From contig NC_089741.1 of the NCBI RefSeq assembly GCF_040412425.1, forward strand, positions 37,549,538 to 37,613,537: a stretch of 64,000 bases of DNA, written 5' to 3'. Of the stretch, positions 51,640 to 63,998 are shown piece after piece (the first letter of the stretch is position 1; each line of letters begins with the position of its first letter). The stretch is from Macrobrachium rosenbergii. Taxonomy: Eukaryota > Arthropoda > Malacostraca > Decapoda > Palaemonidae. Position numbers and translations under genes: made by a program. The notes under the pieces were generated by a model, which was not told the DNA's origin, made no database searches, and worked only from the letters and a program-made list of their open reading frames with translations.

Positions 51640-52985
51640 GTTGATGTTAATTTTGACGTTTTGACGTAACTTTATTTAAGTTCTGGATGTAACTTTGCTT
51701 AGGTTTTTCCGAGGAACTTGACGTAAATTTACTTAATTTTTTGACGTAATTTTACCCAAGTTTTTGTAACATGTTCTTAACTTTACCTAAGTTCTTGGCG
51801 TAACTTTACTTAAGTTTTTGACGTAACTTTACTTAAGTTTTTGACGTAACTTTACTTAAGTTTTTGACGTAACGTTGCTTACGTTTTTGACGTAACTTTA
51901 CTCAAGTTTTTGACGGAACTTTACTTAAGCTTTTTACGTAACTTTACTTAAGTTTTTGACGTAACTTTACTTAAATTCTTGACGTAACTTTACTCAAGTT
52001 CTTGACGTAACTTTACTTAACTTTGTGATGTAACTTTACTTAAGTTTTTGACGTAACTTTACTCAAGTTTTTGACGTAACTTTACTCAAGTTTTTGACGT
52101 AACTTTACCTAAGTTTCTGACGTAACTTTACTAAAGTTTTTGACGTAACTTCTCGAAGTTTTGACGTAATCTACCTAAGTTTCTGACGCCAACTACTTAA
52201 GTTTTGACGTAACTTTTTACTCAAGTTTTTGACGTAACTTTACCTAAGTTTTTTACGCACTTTACTGAAGTTTTGACGTAACTTTACTCAAGTTTTTGAC
52301 GTAACTTTACCTAAGTTTCTGACGTAACTTTACTTAAGTTTTTGACGTAACTTTACTCAAGTTTTTGACGTAACTTTACTTAAGCTTTTGACGTAACTTT
52401 AATCCAGTTTTTACGTAACTTTACCTAAGCTTTTGAAGTAACTTTACTCAAGTTTTTTTACGTAACTTTACTTAAGATTTTGGCATAACATTACTTAAGT
52501 TCTTGACGTAACTTTACTTATGTTTTTCCGAGCAACTTGACGTAACTTTACTTGAGTTTTTGACGTAACGTTACTCAAGTTTCTGACGTAACTTTACTTA
52601 ATTTCTTTACGTAACTTTACTCAAGTTTCTGACGTAACTTTACTTAAATTTTGACGTAACTTTACCTGAGTTCTTGACGTAACTTTACTTAAGTTCTTGA
52701 CGTAACTTTACTTAAGTTTTTGACGTAGCTTTACTTAAGTTTTTCCGAGCAACTTGACGTAACTTTAATTGACTTGTCTGACGTAACTTTACAAAAGTTT
52801 TTGACGTAAGTTTACCTAAGTTCTGACGTCCAACGTTAACCTTAAGTTTTTGACGTAACTACTTAAGTTTTGACGTAACTTTTACTAAGTTTTTGACGTA
52901 ACTTTACTTTTAAGTTTTTTGTAACTTACTTAAGTTTTTGATATTAACTTTACTTATTTTTGAAATAACTTTCTTAATTATGACG
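51640..52985. repeat. 23-24-bp minisatellite carrying TGACGTAA sites
   Basis: The unit is TTGACGTAACTTTACTTAAG TTTT with roughly 55 copies over 1.3 kb. Most copies keep TGACGTAA, a cAMP-response/bZIP-type site. The right end degenerates. There is no coding content. Confidence 0.92.
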
Positions 52986-53266
52986 TAATCCATTATTTTG
53001 ATAATTAAGTTTTTTACAATTATCAATTATTCCTCTGAAATAATTCACAATTTTATATCCATTATTTCGATAATTATGATTTTTTAAATGATCAATTATC
53101 AAGTAAGAAAGAGAGAGATAATTTGAGAGAGATTAGATAAGAGAGAGAGAGAGAGTAAGATCAGAGAGAGAGAGATTAACTTTTGTGTCACACATCAAAG
53201 TCACAGACTCCTAAGATACATGCATTAGCAAAATATACATTGATATACAAGGAAACAGCTCTTGAT

Positions 53267-53268
<2 letters not shown>

Positions 53269-53324
<56 letters not shown>
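53269..53324. repeat. (GA)n microsatellite
   Basis: About 28 GA units, with smaller GA blocks at 53109-53175. Confidence 0.95.
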
Positions 53325-53326
<2 letters not shown>

Positions 53327-53539
53327 TTTACTTGCGTAAGTCATGGCGCCACTCCAAGGCCGATACGCAGTCGGGGAGATAATGTTAATGAAGAATTATC
53401 ATACAGGTTGGACAGCAGTGTAGGCAGTTAGACTATGTACATACAACACCTGATGTTTCTTATCTATCAAGTTCACCTGGGACGTAGAACTAAGTATTTT
53501 GCTCTGCGTGTGATATTTTCTTTCTGCTAAGTTGTCTAA

Positions 53540-54645
53540 ATAATACTTAGGTCTAACGGGATTAACCTAGGGTTAGGTCTAACGGTATTACGTAGGGGTA
53601 AGTCTAATGGTATTACCTAGGGGAAGGTCTAATGTTATTACCTTGGAGTAGATCTAACGGTATTACCTAGGGGTAGGTCTAACAGTATTAGCTAAGGGTA
53701 GGTCTAACGGTATTACCTAAGGGTAGATCTAACCATATTACTTAGGGGTAAAGTTAAGTATACCTTAGTTTACCCAGACCACTGAGCTGATTAACAGCTC
53801 TCCTAGGGCTGGCCCGAAGGATTAGACGTATTTTACTTGGCTAAGAACCAACTGATTACCTGGCAACGTGACCTACAGCTTATCGTGGAATCCGAACCAC
53901 ATTGTAGCTGAGAAATGAATTTCTGTCACCAGAAATAAATTCCTCTAATTCTTCATTGGCCAGTCGGAGACTCGAACTCGGGTCTAGCAGAGTGCTAGCC
54001 GAGAACTCTACCGACTCGTCCAATGAGGGGTAGGTCTAATGGTATTACCTAGGGGTAGGTCTAACCGTATTACCTAGGGGTATGTCTAACAGTATTACCT
54101 AGGGGCAGGTCTAACGGTATTACCTAGGGGTAGGTCTAATGGTATTACCTAAGGGTAGGTTTACCTAGGACTATGTCTAACCGTATTACCTAGGGGTAGG
54201 TCTAATGGTATTACCTAGGGGTAAATCTAACCGTATTACCTAGGGGTAAGTCTAACCATATTACCTAGGGGTAGGTCTATCAGCATACTTTAGATAAGTC
54301 GACATATTACCTAAGGTAAATCTACTTGATATTACCCCAGGGTGCAGGTTCTAGCAGTATTACCTAGGGGTAGGTCTGATGGTATTACCTAGGGGTAGGT
54401 CTAACGGTATTAACCTACGGGTACGTCTAATGGTATTACCTAAGGGTAGGTCTATTGTATTACCTTGGGGTAGGTCTAATGGTACCTAGGTGTAGGTCTA
54501 ACGGTATTACCTAGGGGTAGGTCTAACCATATTACCTAGGGATAAGACTAATGGTATTACCTAAGCGTAGGTTACACCTAGGTATACCTGGGGGTAGATC
54601 TAACCTGTATTACCTAAGTAGAGGTCTAATGGTACCCTTTAGTAG
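53540..54645. repeat. 24-25-bp minisatellite, interrupted by a SINE
   Basis: The unit GGTCTAACGGTATTACCTAG GGGTA has about 8 copies on the left and about 22 on the right of the SINE at 53757-54033. It contains the palindrome CCTAGG. Confidence 0.9.
53757..54033 (-). repeat. tRNA-derived SINE, copy 2, inserted in a minisatellite
   Basis: This is the reverse-orientation copy. On the minus strand it starts CATTGGACGAGTCGGTAGAG, with CCGAGTTCGAGTCTCC as a good polymerase III B box. The same 24-25-bp minisatellite continues on both sides, so the SINE inserted into an existing array. Confidence 0.85.
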
Positions 54646-54659
54646 TTTAACATGGCAGT

Positions 54660-55536
54660 ACAAAAGAAAATGCCAAAAAAAAAAAAAATATTGGAATCCT
54701 AACTTGATATTGTGTAGGTTTTTTCCTTTTTCTTATCGTTCAAGTTAACCTGGGACTTAGAACTAAGTATTTTACTCTGCTTGTGATATTTTCTTTCAGC
54801 TATGTTGTCTAAATGTCACATATAAGTCTAACGGCAGTACACAGTTAAGTACAAAAACTTGATAACATATAAGTTTGGTTTTCAATTTTTGTTGTCTTCA
54901 CTTGTATACAAAGGTCAGCTGAGTTTCCAAATCTTGCCAAAACATTCAATAACTCTTCAGTTATTGTCTTGCCTTCCCTACTTATAAAATAATGTTGTAA
55001 ACACATAAATATATGTAGTAGCGCCAAAACATTAGACCGATAAATCAACATAATGTTGTGTATAGGACATAAGTATGGCATTACAAATGACTAGGCCTAT
55101 TTTCCAGTGACGTATATTAGTCTAACTGACAACTCGAATGAGATTTTTTTATATTTGATAGGTACAGTTAAGTTCCGTAAGTAGCGTATTGCTAGCTTAC
55201 TTGTAAAAGTGTGAACATGTTACTGCTACTTATAGAGTCAGGCTACTTATTTTAAAACCTGCTGGCCTTGGTATGACTTGCATCTGTAAACAGTTACCGT
55301 TCTGCTCCACGAGTTTACCAATTCAAGAATTATAAAAAAATTGAAAGAAAGATACTGAGAATTGTATTAAATGGAGAAAGGAAAACCTTAAAAATAAATA
55401 CACAAATAAATATAAATAAATAGAAATAAGCAAATAAGAAATTAAAAATATTATTGCAATGTTCCTTATAGGCCTATTGATACGTTCGAACAACCAGAAA
55501 AATATTGTATAAATTAAGATCAACTTAACTTATTGC

Positions 55537-55606
<70 letters not shown>

Positions 55607-56375
55607 GCTTACATTCAATACATTTTATATATTTTTTTAAATGTCATATCTCGTGTTTCCTTTCAAGTCTTTTATTTAAAGCCTATTTATCATGAAACTA
55701 ATGAATAAAATTTGTTTCTTTCACCTTAGTTGCAAACTTCATAAGATACACATACGAGTCTTATATTTGTAATGGAGTAATTTAGCTTATTTTTGTACAT
55801 AAACAAGACATTGTTACATATTGAACAAACAAAGCAAGAAATAATCTATATTAAATAGGCATTGTTATTTTTTGCACAAACAAAGTAAGTAATCGCATGT
55901 TTTTACAATTATTAGACATTGCTGTTTATTGCACAAACAAGAAAAACATAATAATTAAATGTACAATTATAAGACATTGCTGATTACTGCACAAACAAAG
56001 CAAGAAATAGCTTATTTGTATATAAATAGACATTGCTATTTATTGCACAAGCAAAGTAAGTAATAGCCTATTTATATAAATATAAAACATTGTTATTTAT
56101 TGCACAAGCACGAGTGAACTTAAATGTGGAAACTGATCAATAGGAACGAATTCATGCAAGCAAAACTATCAAAGACTTTCGCAAAGAACTCAGCCAGTCT
56201 TTGAGCCAAGCCACGTACCAACGCATCCAAGTTTCTCTGACGAATTAAATAAAATAAAATAATTATTTTCCTGGGTTATATCAGTGACTGGAAACTGGTT
56301 ATAAGCGCAAAAACACAATACAGTAGCCCTGGTTATATGGGGGACGCCCAAAAAGGATGCAGAAAGAGCGTTTAC
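54660..56375. other. Region with an (AT)n array, no gene supported
   Basis: (AT)n occupies about 55541-55601. From about 55800 to 56110, ACATTGCT(A/G)(T/A)TTATTGCACAAAC recurs at about 60-bp spacing, five times. No exon is supported, although introns of the 56.5-kb gene probably lie here. Confidence 0.5.
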
Positions 56376-56553
56376 CTTCAGATTCTGGTGAAATAGGCCT
56401 AGGCTCTTCCTCTTCGTCCGAATCCCTTGACGAGGCCGAAGTGTCACTCGGAGTAGCCCTCCTGGGCGTCGATGGAGAGGGGGTTTTGGATCTGGAATGT
56501 TGAGTGGGACTCGGAATGTCAGCTTTCGTCAGCTTGGAAGCAATAACTCCCAT
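56376..56553 (-). CDS. First coding exon of an unidentified gene, myristoylation-type N-terminus
   Basis: The start context GCCACCCATGGG is an excellent Kozak match. The exon encodes MGVIASKLTKADIPSPTQHS, a Ser/Thr/Pro-rich stretch with SKTPSPSTP, and an acidic RDSDEEEEPRPISPESE. It ends at a donor AAG/GTAAAC in phase 1. Gly2 with Ser6 fits N-myristoylation. The TPSPSTP and ISPE sites look like proline-directed phosphorylation targets. I do not recognise the family, and later exons should lie at lower coordinates. Confidence 0.6.
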
Positions 56554-56884
56554 GGGTGGCAACGGGTTGCGTGTCAGGAGAAGGGCGTGACACACATACA
56601 CACACAGGAACCGGAGTGTTCTCACGTCAGCAAGTGCTGTCGACTTAAGACATGGTACTAGGGCTGGCTGGTGTAGTATATGGTTCGATATGAATGTCGA
56701 TATAGAGAGCATTATAAACGGAGCGGAAACGGGTTCTAAGCGGTATTTTGGGGGTTGGGGAAGGGGAAGGGTTAAAGATCGTATATATAATATTTTTCAA
56801 AGGTTTTACAGAACTTTATCCTAAACATATAGCTAATTTTAGGATAATATCTTTGACAGAAAAAACCTCATTAGTGGCAAGGAG

Positions 56885-57253
56885 AAACAAGTAAAAAATG
56901 CGCCGAGATTTCTTCGGCGCACCGAGTTTTATATTTTAGCCGGCCCATGAAACAAACCATGGCCCATGAAACTTTCAGCGATTGCCCGGTGGTGGCCTGT
57001 GTTGTTGGCACCTATAGCGGTACCAGATGCACGACCATGGCTAACTTTAACCTTAAGTAAAATAAATTCTTCAGAGGCTAGGGCTGCAATTTTGGAAATG
57101 TTTGATGATTGGAGGGTGGATGATCAACATACTAGGTTGCAGCCTCTAGCCTCAGTAGTTTTTACAATATGAGGCGGACAGAAAAAGTGCGGACAGAAAA
57201 GTGCGGACAAAAAAAGTGACAGACAAAGTTGTACAATAGTGGGAAAAATAAAA
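56885..57253 (+). repeat. Interspersed repeat family C, copy 2
   Basis: It begins ACAAGTAAAAAATGCGCCGA and contains CCCGGTGGTGGCCTG, GGCTAACTTTAACCTTAA and TTGGAGGGTGGATGATCAAC. It ends in a purine-rich GGACAGAAAAAGTGC repeat. The first 60 bp contain a short inverted repeat (GCGCCGA ... TTCGGCGC). Confidence 0.8.
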
Positions 57254-57929
57254 ATTACAAATTAAAGGATATGATGGTTTAGGCCAATAAAGAAGAAGTA
57301 CACTTTGACTATCATCGTTAGATCATTGTACTGCATATAGCCTATAATATATATAGGCCTAAGCTGGGTGACGGGGCAAACAAGTTTAGGCCTCCAGTCG
57401 AGAAAGTCAGCAGATGATAGGCCTAAGCCGTCAGGTATTCTTGGTCACACCTTCCCATAACCATGACCATACCTAACTACAAAGAGAGCTTATCCTGCAA
57501 TTATTTAGAGAGAAAGGACGTTATTTAAGCGATTTATATATAGAAATTTAGCTTAGAATTTGCTTAAATCATTGGATTAATAAATGATATAGACTGTGAC
57601 TCCGATAGGCCTAGAATTTTCAAATACTTTTGGCCACGTTCCCAAAAAGCGTTATTTACAGGACCACTGTAATGCCTGCAGTTACCCACAAAGAAATACC
57701 TTTATTTAAACCATTTATATATAAGAAATCATCTTAGAATTGAATTAAATCAAGGGATGAATGAATATCATCGACACTGAGCCGAAATATCAGAGTACCT
57801 TTATCAGAAGGGCAAGGCGGCATTAGTACCATACGACATATGTACTCATCTATACATTTGTAGCTGTTTCTGTACCCATTTTACTTAATATGTAGTCAAG
57901 TATTCTGTTTAAGGAACTGGTTATTACAA
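57254..57929. other. Nothing recognised
   Basis: AT-rich DNA. A stretch resembling ATTTAAGC(G/C)ATTTATATATA..GAAAT occurs twice (about 57523 and 57695). Confidence 0.4.

Positions 57930-57985
<56 letters not shown>
57930..57985. repeat. (AAT)n microsatellite
   Basis: About 18 AAT units. Confidence 0.95.
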
Positions 57986-57987
<2 letters not shown>

Positions 57988-58149
57988 GGCTTGACAACTC
58001 AGGCAAACCTGTTCTTATCATGGCAAGCAAACTTACAATACACTTTCACTTCAGATATCACACTGACAGTTATGTAATTGTCTTAGAGAATAATATCAAT
58101 TGATAAAAGTGCATTGTTCAAAAGTATGTCTGTAGAGGAAGCTCGTGGA

Positions 58150-58152
58150 GAG

Positions 58153-58199
<47 letters not shown>

Positions 58200-58372
58200 T
58201 ATCTTAGTGAATCTTGAGTGAGAGAATATCATCTCAGAGAAGAGAGAGGAGAGAGGAGAGAGAGGGGCGGGAGAGAATATCATTTAGTGAAGCTCATGAG
58301 AGAGAGAGAGGGAGAGAGAGAGAGGGAGAGAGAGAGATCAGAGTGACTCGTGGAGAGAGAGAGAGAGAGAGA
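58150..58372. repeat. Cluster of (GA)n arrays
   Basis: GA-rich blocks separated by near copies of GAGAGAATATCAT and AGTGA(A/C)TC, so the cluster is partly a compound tandem repeat. Confidence 0.9.
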
Positions 58373-59029
58373 GTGTTACGTGATGTGAGTCATGTTGTTC
58401 AGACTGAGAGGAAGCATGCAACATACTCAGCTGACGAAAGTGTTACCGTACTAGGAAAACACATTAAAAAAACAGCCAGGTTAAGTATTATAAGTAGGAG
58501 TAGGAAAACTGTAAAGTGTTAACTACTTACAATGTAAAGTATCGATAGATCATAAGATACTTATCATTATCGATACTTAAACAAGCAAAAATTCTACTTG
58601 TGAGACTAAGAAAAAAAGTACTTTCCAGACTGCAAAGTTGTGTTGATTCAGATAATATAGTACTAAAGAAAGATGCATTATAGTACTAAAGAATAAAGTA
58701 TTAAAGTGCTAAAGAATAATATTAAAGTACTAAAGTATATCACTATGGAATTACGTCATTCACTTCATCAGAATGATTTAACTTTAAGTAACTTTAAGTA
58801 ACTTCTAAGCGAGCCTCTGCACGTTGGCGGCACAGCTTCTGCGTCATGTGTCCCTGAATGAGAAACCTTTCAGGATAAGTCTAACATTTGAGCTCCTTTT
58901 GTCTTTTATTTACTCAGTAACGCGATGTTACTTTTAATAAGGGAATTAAGTAATATCAGTTAAGCTTTATTACTATTAGGAAGTCTTAGAAATGTCAAAT
59001 AAATCACTAAAGCAATTCTTTGGTAAATA

Positions 59030-59470
59030 GTACAATGTATAATACTTTAGATAGCTCCCTTAGACTATACTACTATAGTATTATGTCTAATCATATTTTA
59101 GAGAGTCCCTTAGACTATAGTGCTATAGTACTGTGTCTAATCATATTTAGAGAGTTCCCTTAGGCCTTGTTCTACGTCTAATCATGTTTTAGAACTCTCT
59201 CTAGATAATAGTACTATGCCTGATTATGTGCTCGTCGTGAGCCCTCTCAGGCTATAGTACTAAGTTTAATATTTTAGAGTTCCCTATAGTGCCATGTCTC
59301 ATCATATTTAGAGAGTTCCCCTAGGCTAGAGTACTACGTCTGATCTTGTTGTAGACAGCTCCCTTAGACTTTAGTACTGCGTCTAATCATATTTTAGAAT
59401 TCCCTTAGACTCTAGTACTATAGTACTACGTCTAATCATGTTGTAGTGAACCCCGTCAGGTGTGCGCTGT
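59030..59470. repeat. Tandem repeat of about 55-65 bp
   Basis: About seven copies of GAGAGTTCCCTTAGACTATA, GTACTATAGTACTA and GTCTAATCATATTTTA. Each unit contains the small palindrome TAGTACTA. Confidence 0.8.
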
Positions 59471-60621
59471 ACATAGATATCGAAAGTAAAGTCTCAGTGA
59501 TATAACGAACACTACGCAATAAGATAAAGTATAAGATGAACTCTAAGATAAATTATAAAGTGTCTATTGTCGTTGTAAGATTATGGAGGCTGAAGCCATG
59601 TGGCAGGCAAGTGCGATAACGGTCTCTGGGAACTACACAGACACTTGCTGCGAAAACAAGTGTTCATAGGTTTAGTTTGTCCATAGGAGAGATGCACAAA
59701 TCATTTGTATGAATGTTGCCTATGTATGGTTATGTATAACGACCATATACACACAAAATGAGTTTATTTTTTCAGTAATGTGGAGAACGTGTGCAGTCAT
59801 AGGCCTAATGAGACTTAATTTTAAGTTTTTTGTAAGTGGATATATCAAAATATACATACAAAAATATTGCTGATTTTTAATATAAGCATATTTTTTTCAT
59901 AAATATGGAGGGCATGTGGTATTATAGGCCTAGTGAAATATGCATTTATTTATAAGTTTTTATTATTATATACATTCAGACTACAGTATCCCAAATATGG
60001 ATTTTTTTATTGTAAGTGTAAATATTTTCGTAAATCAACGTTAACTTTACCTTGTAAGTAATAAAATAATTATATGTAGTTTTAATAATTAAATTCTGCT
60101 TTATTGCTGATATTAAAAGCGGTTCAAGTTGAGCTTTTCGTAAAAAGTTCCACAAAACTAAAGTTGCTTCGACTTATTTGTCATTTCAGAGCACTCCAGA
60201 GTGAACTGCAGTCGCAACTTAAGTTTCTAGAAAAGTATACAAGTAGAATTAAAGTTTCTCTTTCAAAATGAGCTTTTTTTCCTAAACAAATGAGTTCTTC
60301 CAGAAGCAAAACGAAGTCACATAGCGCGGTCAGGTTGTAGCCCTAGACCGATTATCAAACTCCTACGGCAGTGACGTCATTAGCCAACACCCATGTTGTA
60401 TTACCAATACCAGCAGTCTCCTCCTGGTCTCCTCCTGGTCATCTCCTGGTCTCTGGTCTACTCCCTGGTCGCCCCCCACCCTGGTCTCCACCTGGTCTAG
60501 ACTCTGTGTATAAGACTTACCAACCGGGAGGGGAAGAGAAGTTAAAGCTATTTTAGGTCAAACCTTTATAAGTCGATCGATCGATTTTGCTTACAGGGAG
60601 CTGTTTCGGTCATGGAGCGAA

Positions 60622-60870
<249 letters not shown>

Positions 60871-61179
60871 CACACACAAACTTTATAACGTTTGAAATAA
60901 CAAGAAACTTAAGCTGTCAGTGACATTAGCAATGGCGCCAGGAAGCTTACTGTACTATTTACAATCAGTCAGTCAATCTATCACTCTATGGTGCTCTGAA
61001 TGATTCATTATCGTTCAAAGACTGAAAAAAAATAAAAGAAATAAAAGAAACAATGAAGACAATCAAGCAAGATTCAAGAACTAATGAAGACAATCAAGTT
61101 AGATTCTGTGTAGAATCTTCTGCTTCTTGCTCGGACAGTAGACAAGTTCGCCACAAAACCTGCTTCGTCGCCCCTTTTT

Positions 61180-61579
61180 GGGGAGTGAACCTTCAAGGTT
61201 AGGGACCAAATATCTTACCTGCCATAACAACACTCCCCCTCCCTCTTCCCCTCCTTCCCCTTCCCCAACCCCCTAAAACACCCTCCTTCCGCTAAGCCTA
61301 GATATCTCACACAGAGGCTGAGGAATGTGGTTGACAATCTGTAGGCCGATGCTATATAGTACCGTGTAACTTACTCCCACTAAATTTACTAATAAATCGT
61401 AATATGATGATGATGATGATGATGATGATTGATTATCATCCCCTTTCCCCTCCCTCTCCCACACCCCCTACAAATACTCCCCCTCCCCTACCCATGAACC
61501 TAGATGCCTCACAGGAACTGATCACCTTAAGGCTAATGCTAGTACCATTGAACTCACGCCCACAAGACTTACTTATAAA

Positions 61580-61636
<57 letters not shown>

Positions 61637-61640
61637 CCTC
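61180..61640. repeat. Diverged segmental duplication ending in GAT/ATT arrays
   Basis: Two C-rich segments (about 61225-61395 and 61437-61575) share CTCCCCCTCC, a CCTAGAT(A/G)(T/C)CTCACA stretch and CCCAC(T/A)A. The first ends in (GAT)n at 61405-61430 and the second in (ATT)n at 61578-61637. Confidence 0.6.
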
Positions 61641-62098
61641 CCTCTCTCCTTCCCCCAAAAACATCCCATTCTATAGAAAGAAGATCTCAGATATTAGAAA
61701 AGACGAGATAAATGAATGAATTGATAAATAAAAAGATAGTCTACTAAACATATATTATTAAATTACTTATTATTATTATTGTTTTGTTGTTGTTGTTGTT
61801 GCAGGAGGAAATGTTCATATGGGACAAGCCTATAGGGCCTTGATCTATCTCAAACTCCCATCGTATCACTGGTCCATTGGTGAGTAATTTCTGAAGGTAA
61901 AAAAAAAAAAAACATCTCTCTCTCTCCAGATGTTCTCTCTCTCTCTCTCTGAATGAATTGATAAATAAAGAAATCATGTAAAACATTTTTATTCAGTAAT
62001 TTATTATGTCACAGATTTTTAATTCTTTGCAAATGTATCGTTGACTGTATCTTATCTATCTTTTATTTTCTTGATTTAGATTAGTGAGTAACTTCTTC

Positions 62099-62099
<1 letters not shown>

Positions 62100-62136
<37 letters not shown>

Positions 62137-62246
62137 TCTCTTTCTTGTTTATCTTAGAAATCAACCAAGAACATTTTTCTTCAGTAAGTTTTGTCTTTTA
62201 CCTCCTTTCTTTTCTGTTCTGAGTTTTTTTGTTTGGGGATTTTGTC

Positions 62247-62310
<64 letters not shown>

Positions 62311-62408
62311 TCTTTGAGCAAGTTTTGCTGCCTCTCTCTGAGTTCTTTGAGCAAGTTTTGTCTCTCTCTCTCTCTCTCTCTCTCTGAGTACTTTGTGCAA
62401 GTTTTGTC

Positions 62409-62449
<41 letters not shown>

Positions 62450-62490
62450 CTTTCAGCAAGTTTTGCCTTTCTCTCTCTCTTTCTCTCTCC
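62100..62490. repeat. (CT)n blocks spaced by a repeated phrase
   Basis: At least four CT blocks are each followed by CTGAGT(T/A)CTTTGAGCAAGTTTTG, forming a higher-order repeat. Confidence 0.9.
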
Positions 62491-62596
62491 TCATTATATG
62501 GGAAGTCACAGCCACCTCTCCGTTGGCACAAGGAGCACATCACGTGACCGCTTCATGGAGATTGAGTGCCAGGGGCTGTCACAAGATGTGCAGACA

Positions 62597-62695
62597 AAAG
62601 AAGAAGAAGAAGAAGAAGAAAAGAAGAAGAAGAAGAAGAAGAAGAAGAAGAAGAAGGAAAAGAAGGAGAAGAAGGAGAAGAAAGAGAAGGAGAAC
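62597..62695. repeat. (GAA)n purine tract
   Basis: About 95 bases of GAA/GAAA/GGA on the plus strand without pyrimidine interruption. Confidence 0.95.
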
Positions 62696-62845
62696 ATTTT
62701 GACATTGAACTTCACCTTCGCAATGTTCAAGGTCGTTTTCTATCAAATTTACACACGAGGTCTGCTCCGGAATCCCTAGACTTATGTCGGTTAGATCTGT
62801 TTGCTTTTGAGTGTGTGTTTCGTAACGGTTGGAACTGATGGTTTT

Positions 62846-62848
<3 letters not shown>

Positions 62849-62891
<43 letters not shown>

Positions 62892-63048
62892 GCTTGGGTC
62901 TTTATTTTGAAAACAGATTTCGTAACGGTTGGTAAATGGTTTTTCTGGACTCTCTCTCTCTCCCTCTGCTTTGGTTCACTTTTGCATGATCAAGAATCCT
63001 TCTTTCTCTCTCTCTCTCTCTCTCTGTGTGTGGGTGATTAGGGAAAGA

Positions 63049-63097
<49 letters not shown>
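62849..63097. repeat. (CT)n blocks
   Basis: Arrays at about 62849-62886, 63000-63026 and 63052-63097. GTAACGGTTGG-type spacers are duplicated at 62822 and 62921. Confidence 0.9.
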
Positions 63098-63098
<1 letters not shown>

Positions 63099-63275
63099 CA
63101 TTCATCGGCTTCCCGCGGAACTTCCGCCTTCCCGCCAAATACCCCTTATTAAATTCCTGCCCTAAAAATAAACAAGCCTGCCCCCCTGGTACTAGGCTCA
63201 AGTACTTGGCACTAGGCTCCGGAGCCATGTTTCTGAGTTCACCTCTACAGCGTCTTCCTGTGTGACCGCTGAAAG

Positions 63276-63280
<5 letters not shown>

Positions 63281-63341
<61 letters not shown>

Positions 63342-63403
63342 GGGTGCCTCTGAGACTTGGCATCGATCCTGACTTGAGTACAGCAGCCCTTTAAAAATGA
63401 GAG

Positions 63404-63465
<62 letters not shown>

Positions 63466-63537
63466 AGAGAAACAGTTTATCGAGAAGTGGAATTGGTAAT
63501 AAAGTCTGAATTTTTACTGATATGGCTTGAATTTTTA

Positions 63538-63629
<92 letters not shown>

Positions 63630-63682
63630 CTCATACATATATATCATATATATAATATTATTATTATATATTATTATTACAT

Positions 63683-63720
<38 letters not shown>
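63281..63720. repeat. (GA)n, (AT)n and (ATT)n arrays
   Basis: GA at 63281-63340 and 63397-63470, AT at 63540-63660, ATT at 63656-63720. A duplicated TGAATTTTTACTGATAT phrase (63508 and 63528) precedes the AT array. Confidence 0.95.
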
Positions 63721-63927
63721 AATATCAATATATATTCTTCAGGATGATTCCAAATTCTTCCTCAGTATTTTTGAGAAAACATCCGTATCCTATAGGCTAA
63801 CAGAAACCTCAGAGCCAATGGATTACTTCGTCCTCCGTGAACTGCCAAAAGGATTTGCAATTTCACAAGTTGATTGGAGATTGAGTTGAATACTGTCTCT
63901 ATATATCAGTAGCAGGATTGATTGATT

Positions 63928-63930
<3 letters not shown>

Positions 63931-63996
<66 letters not shown>
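63931..63996. repeat. (CT)n at the window end
   Basis: About 33 CT units, running to within four bases of the window edge. Confidence 0.95.

Positions 63997-63998
<2 letters not shown>

Noticed and set aside
53941..54010. tRNA gene suggested by A- and B-box-like sequence
   Set aside because: It does not fold as a full tRNA. It is the head of a SINE whose second copy is at 32668.
51640..54645. Regularly spaced direct repeats that could be mistaken for a CRISPR array
   Set aside because: Units are contiguous 23-25-bp minisatellites without unique spacers, in a eukaryotic genome with no cas genes.
54845..55081. 78-codon minus-strand frame with GKTITEELLNVLARFG
   Set aside because: It sounds protein-like, but the acceptor is poor and no neighbouring exon or family could be identified.
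62181..63634. Open frames rich in Arg-Glu, Leu-Ser or Tyr-Ile dipeptides
   Set aside because: These are translations of GA, CT and AT arrays, with no start or splice support.
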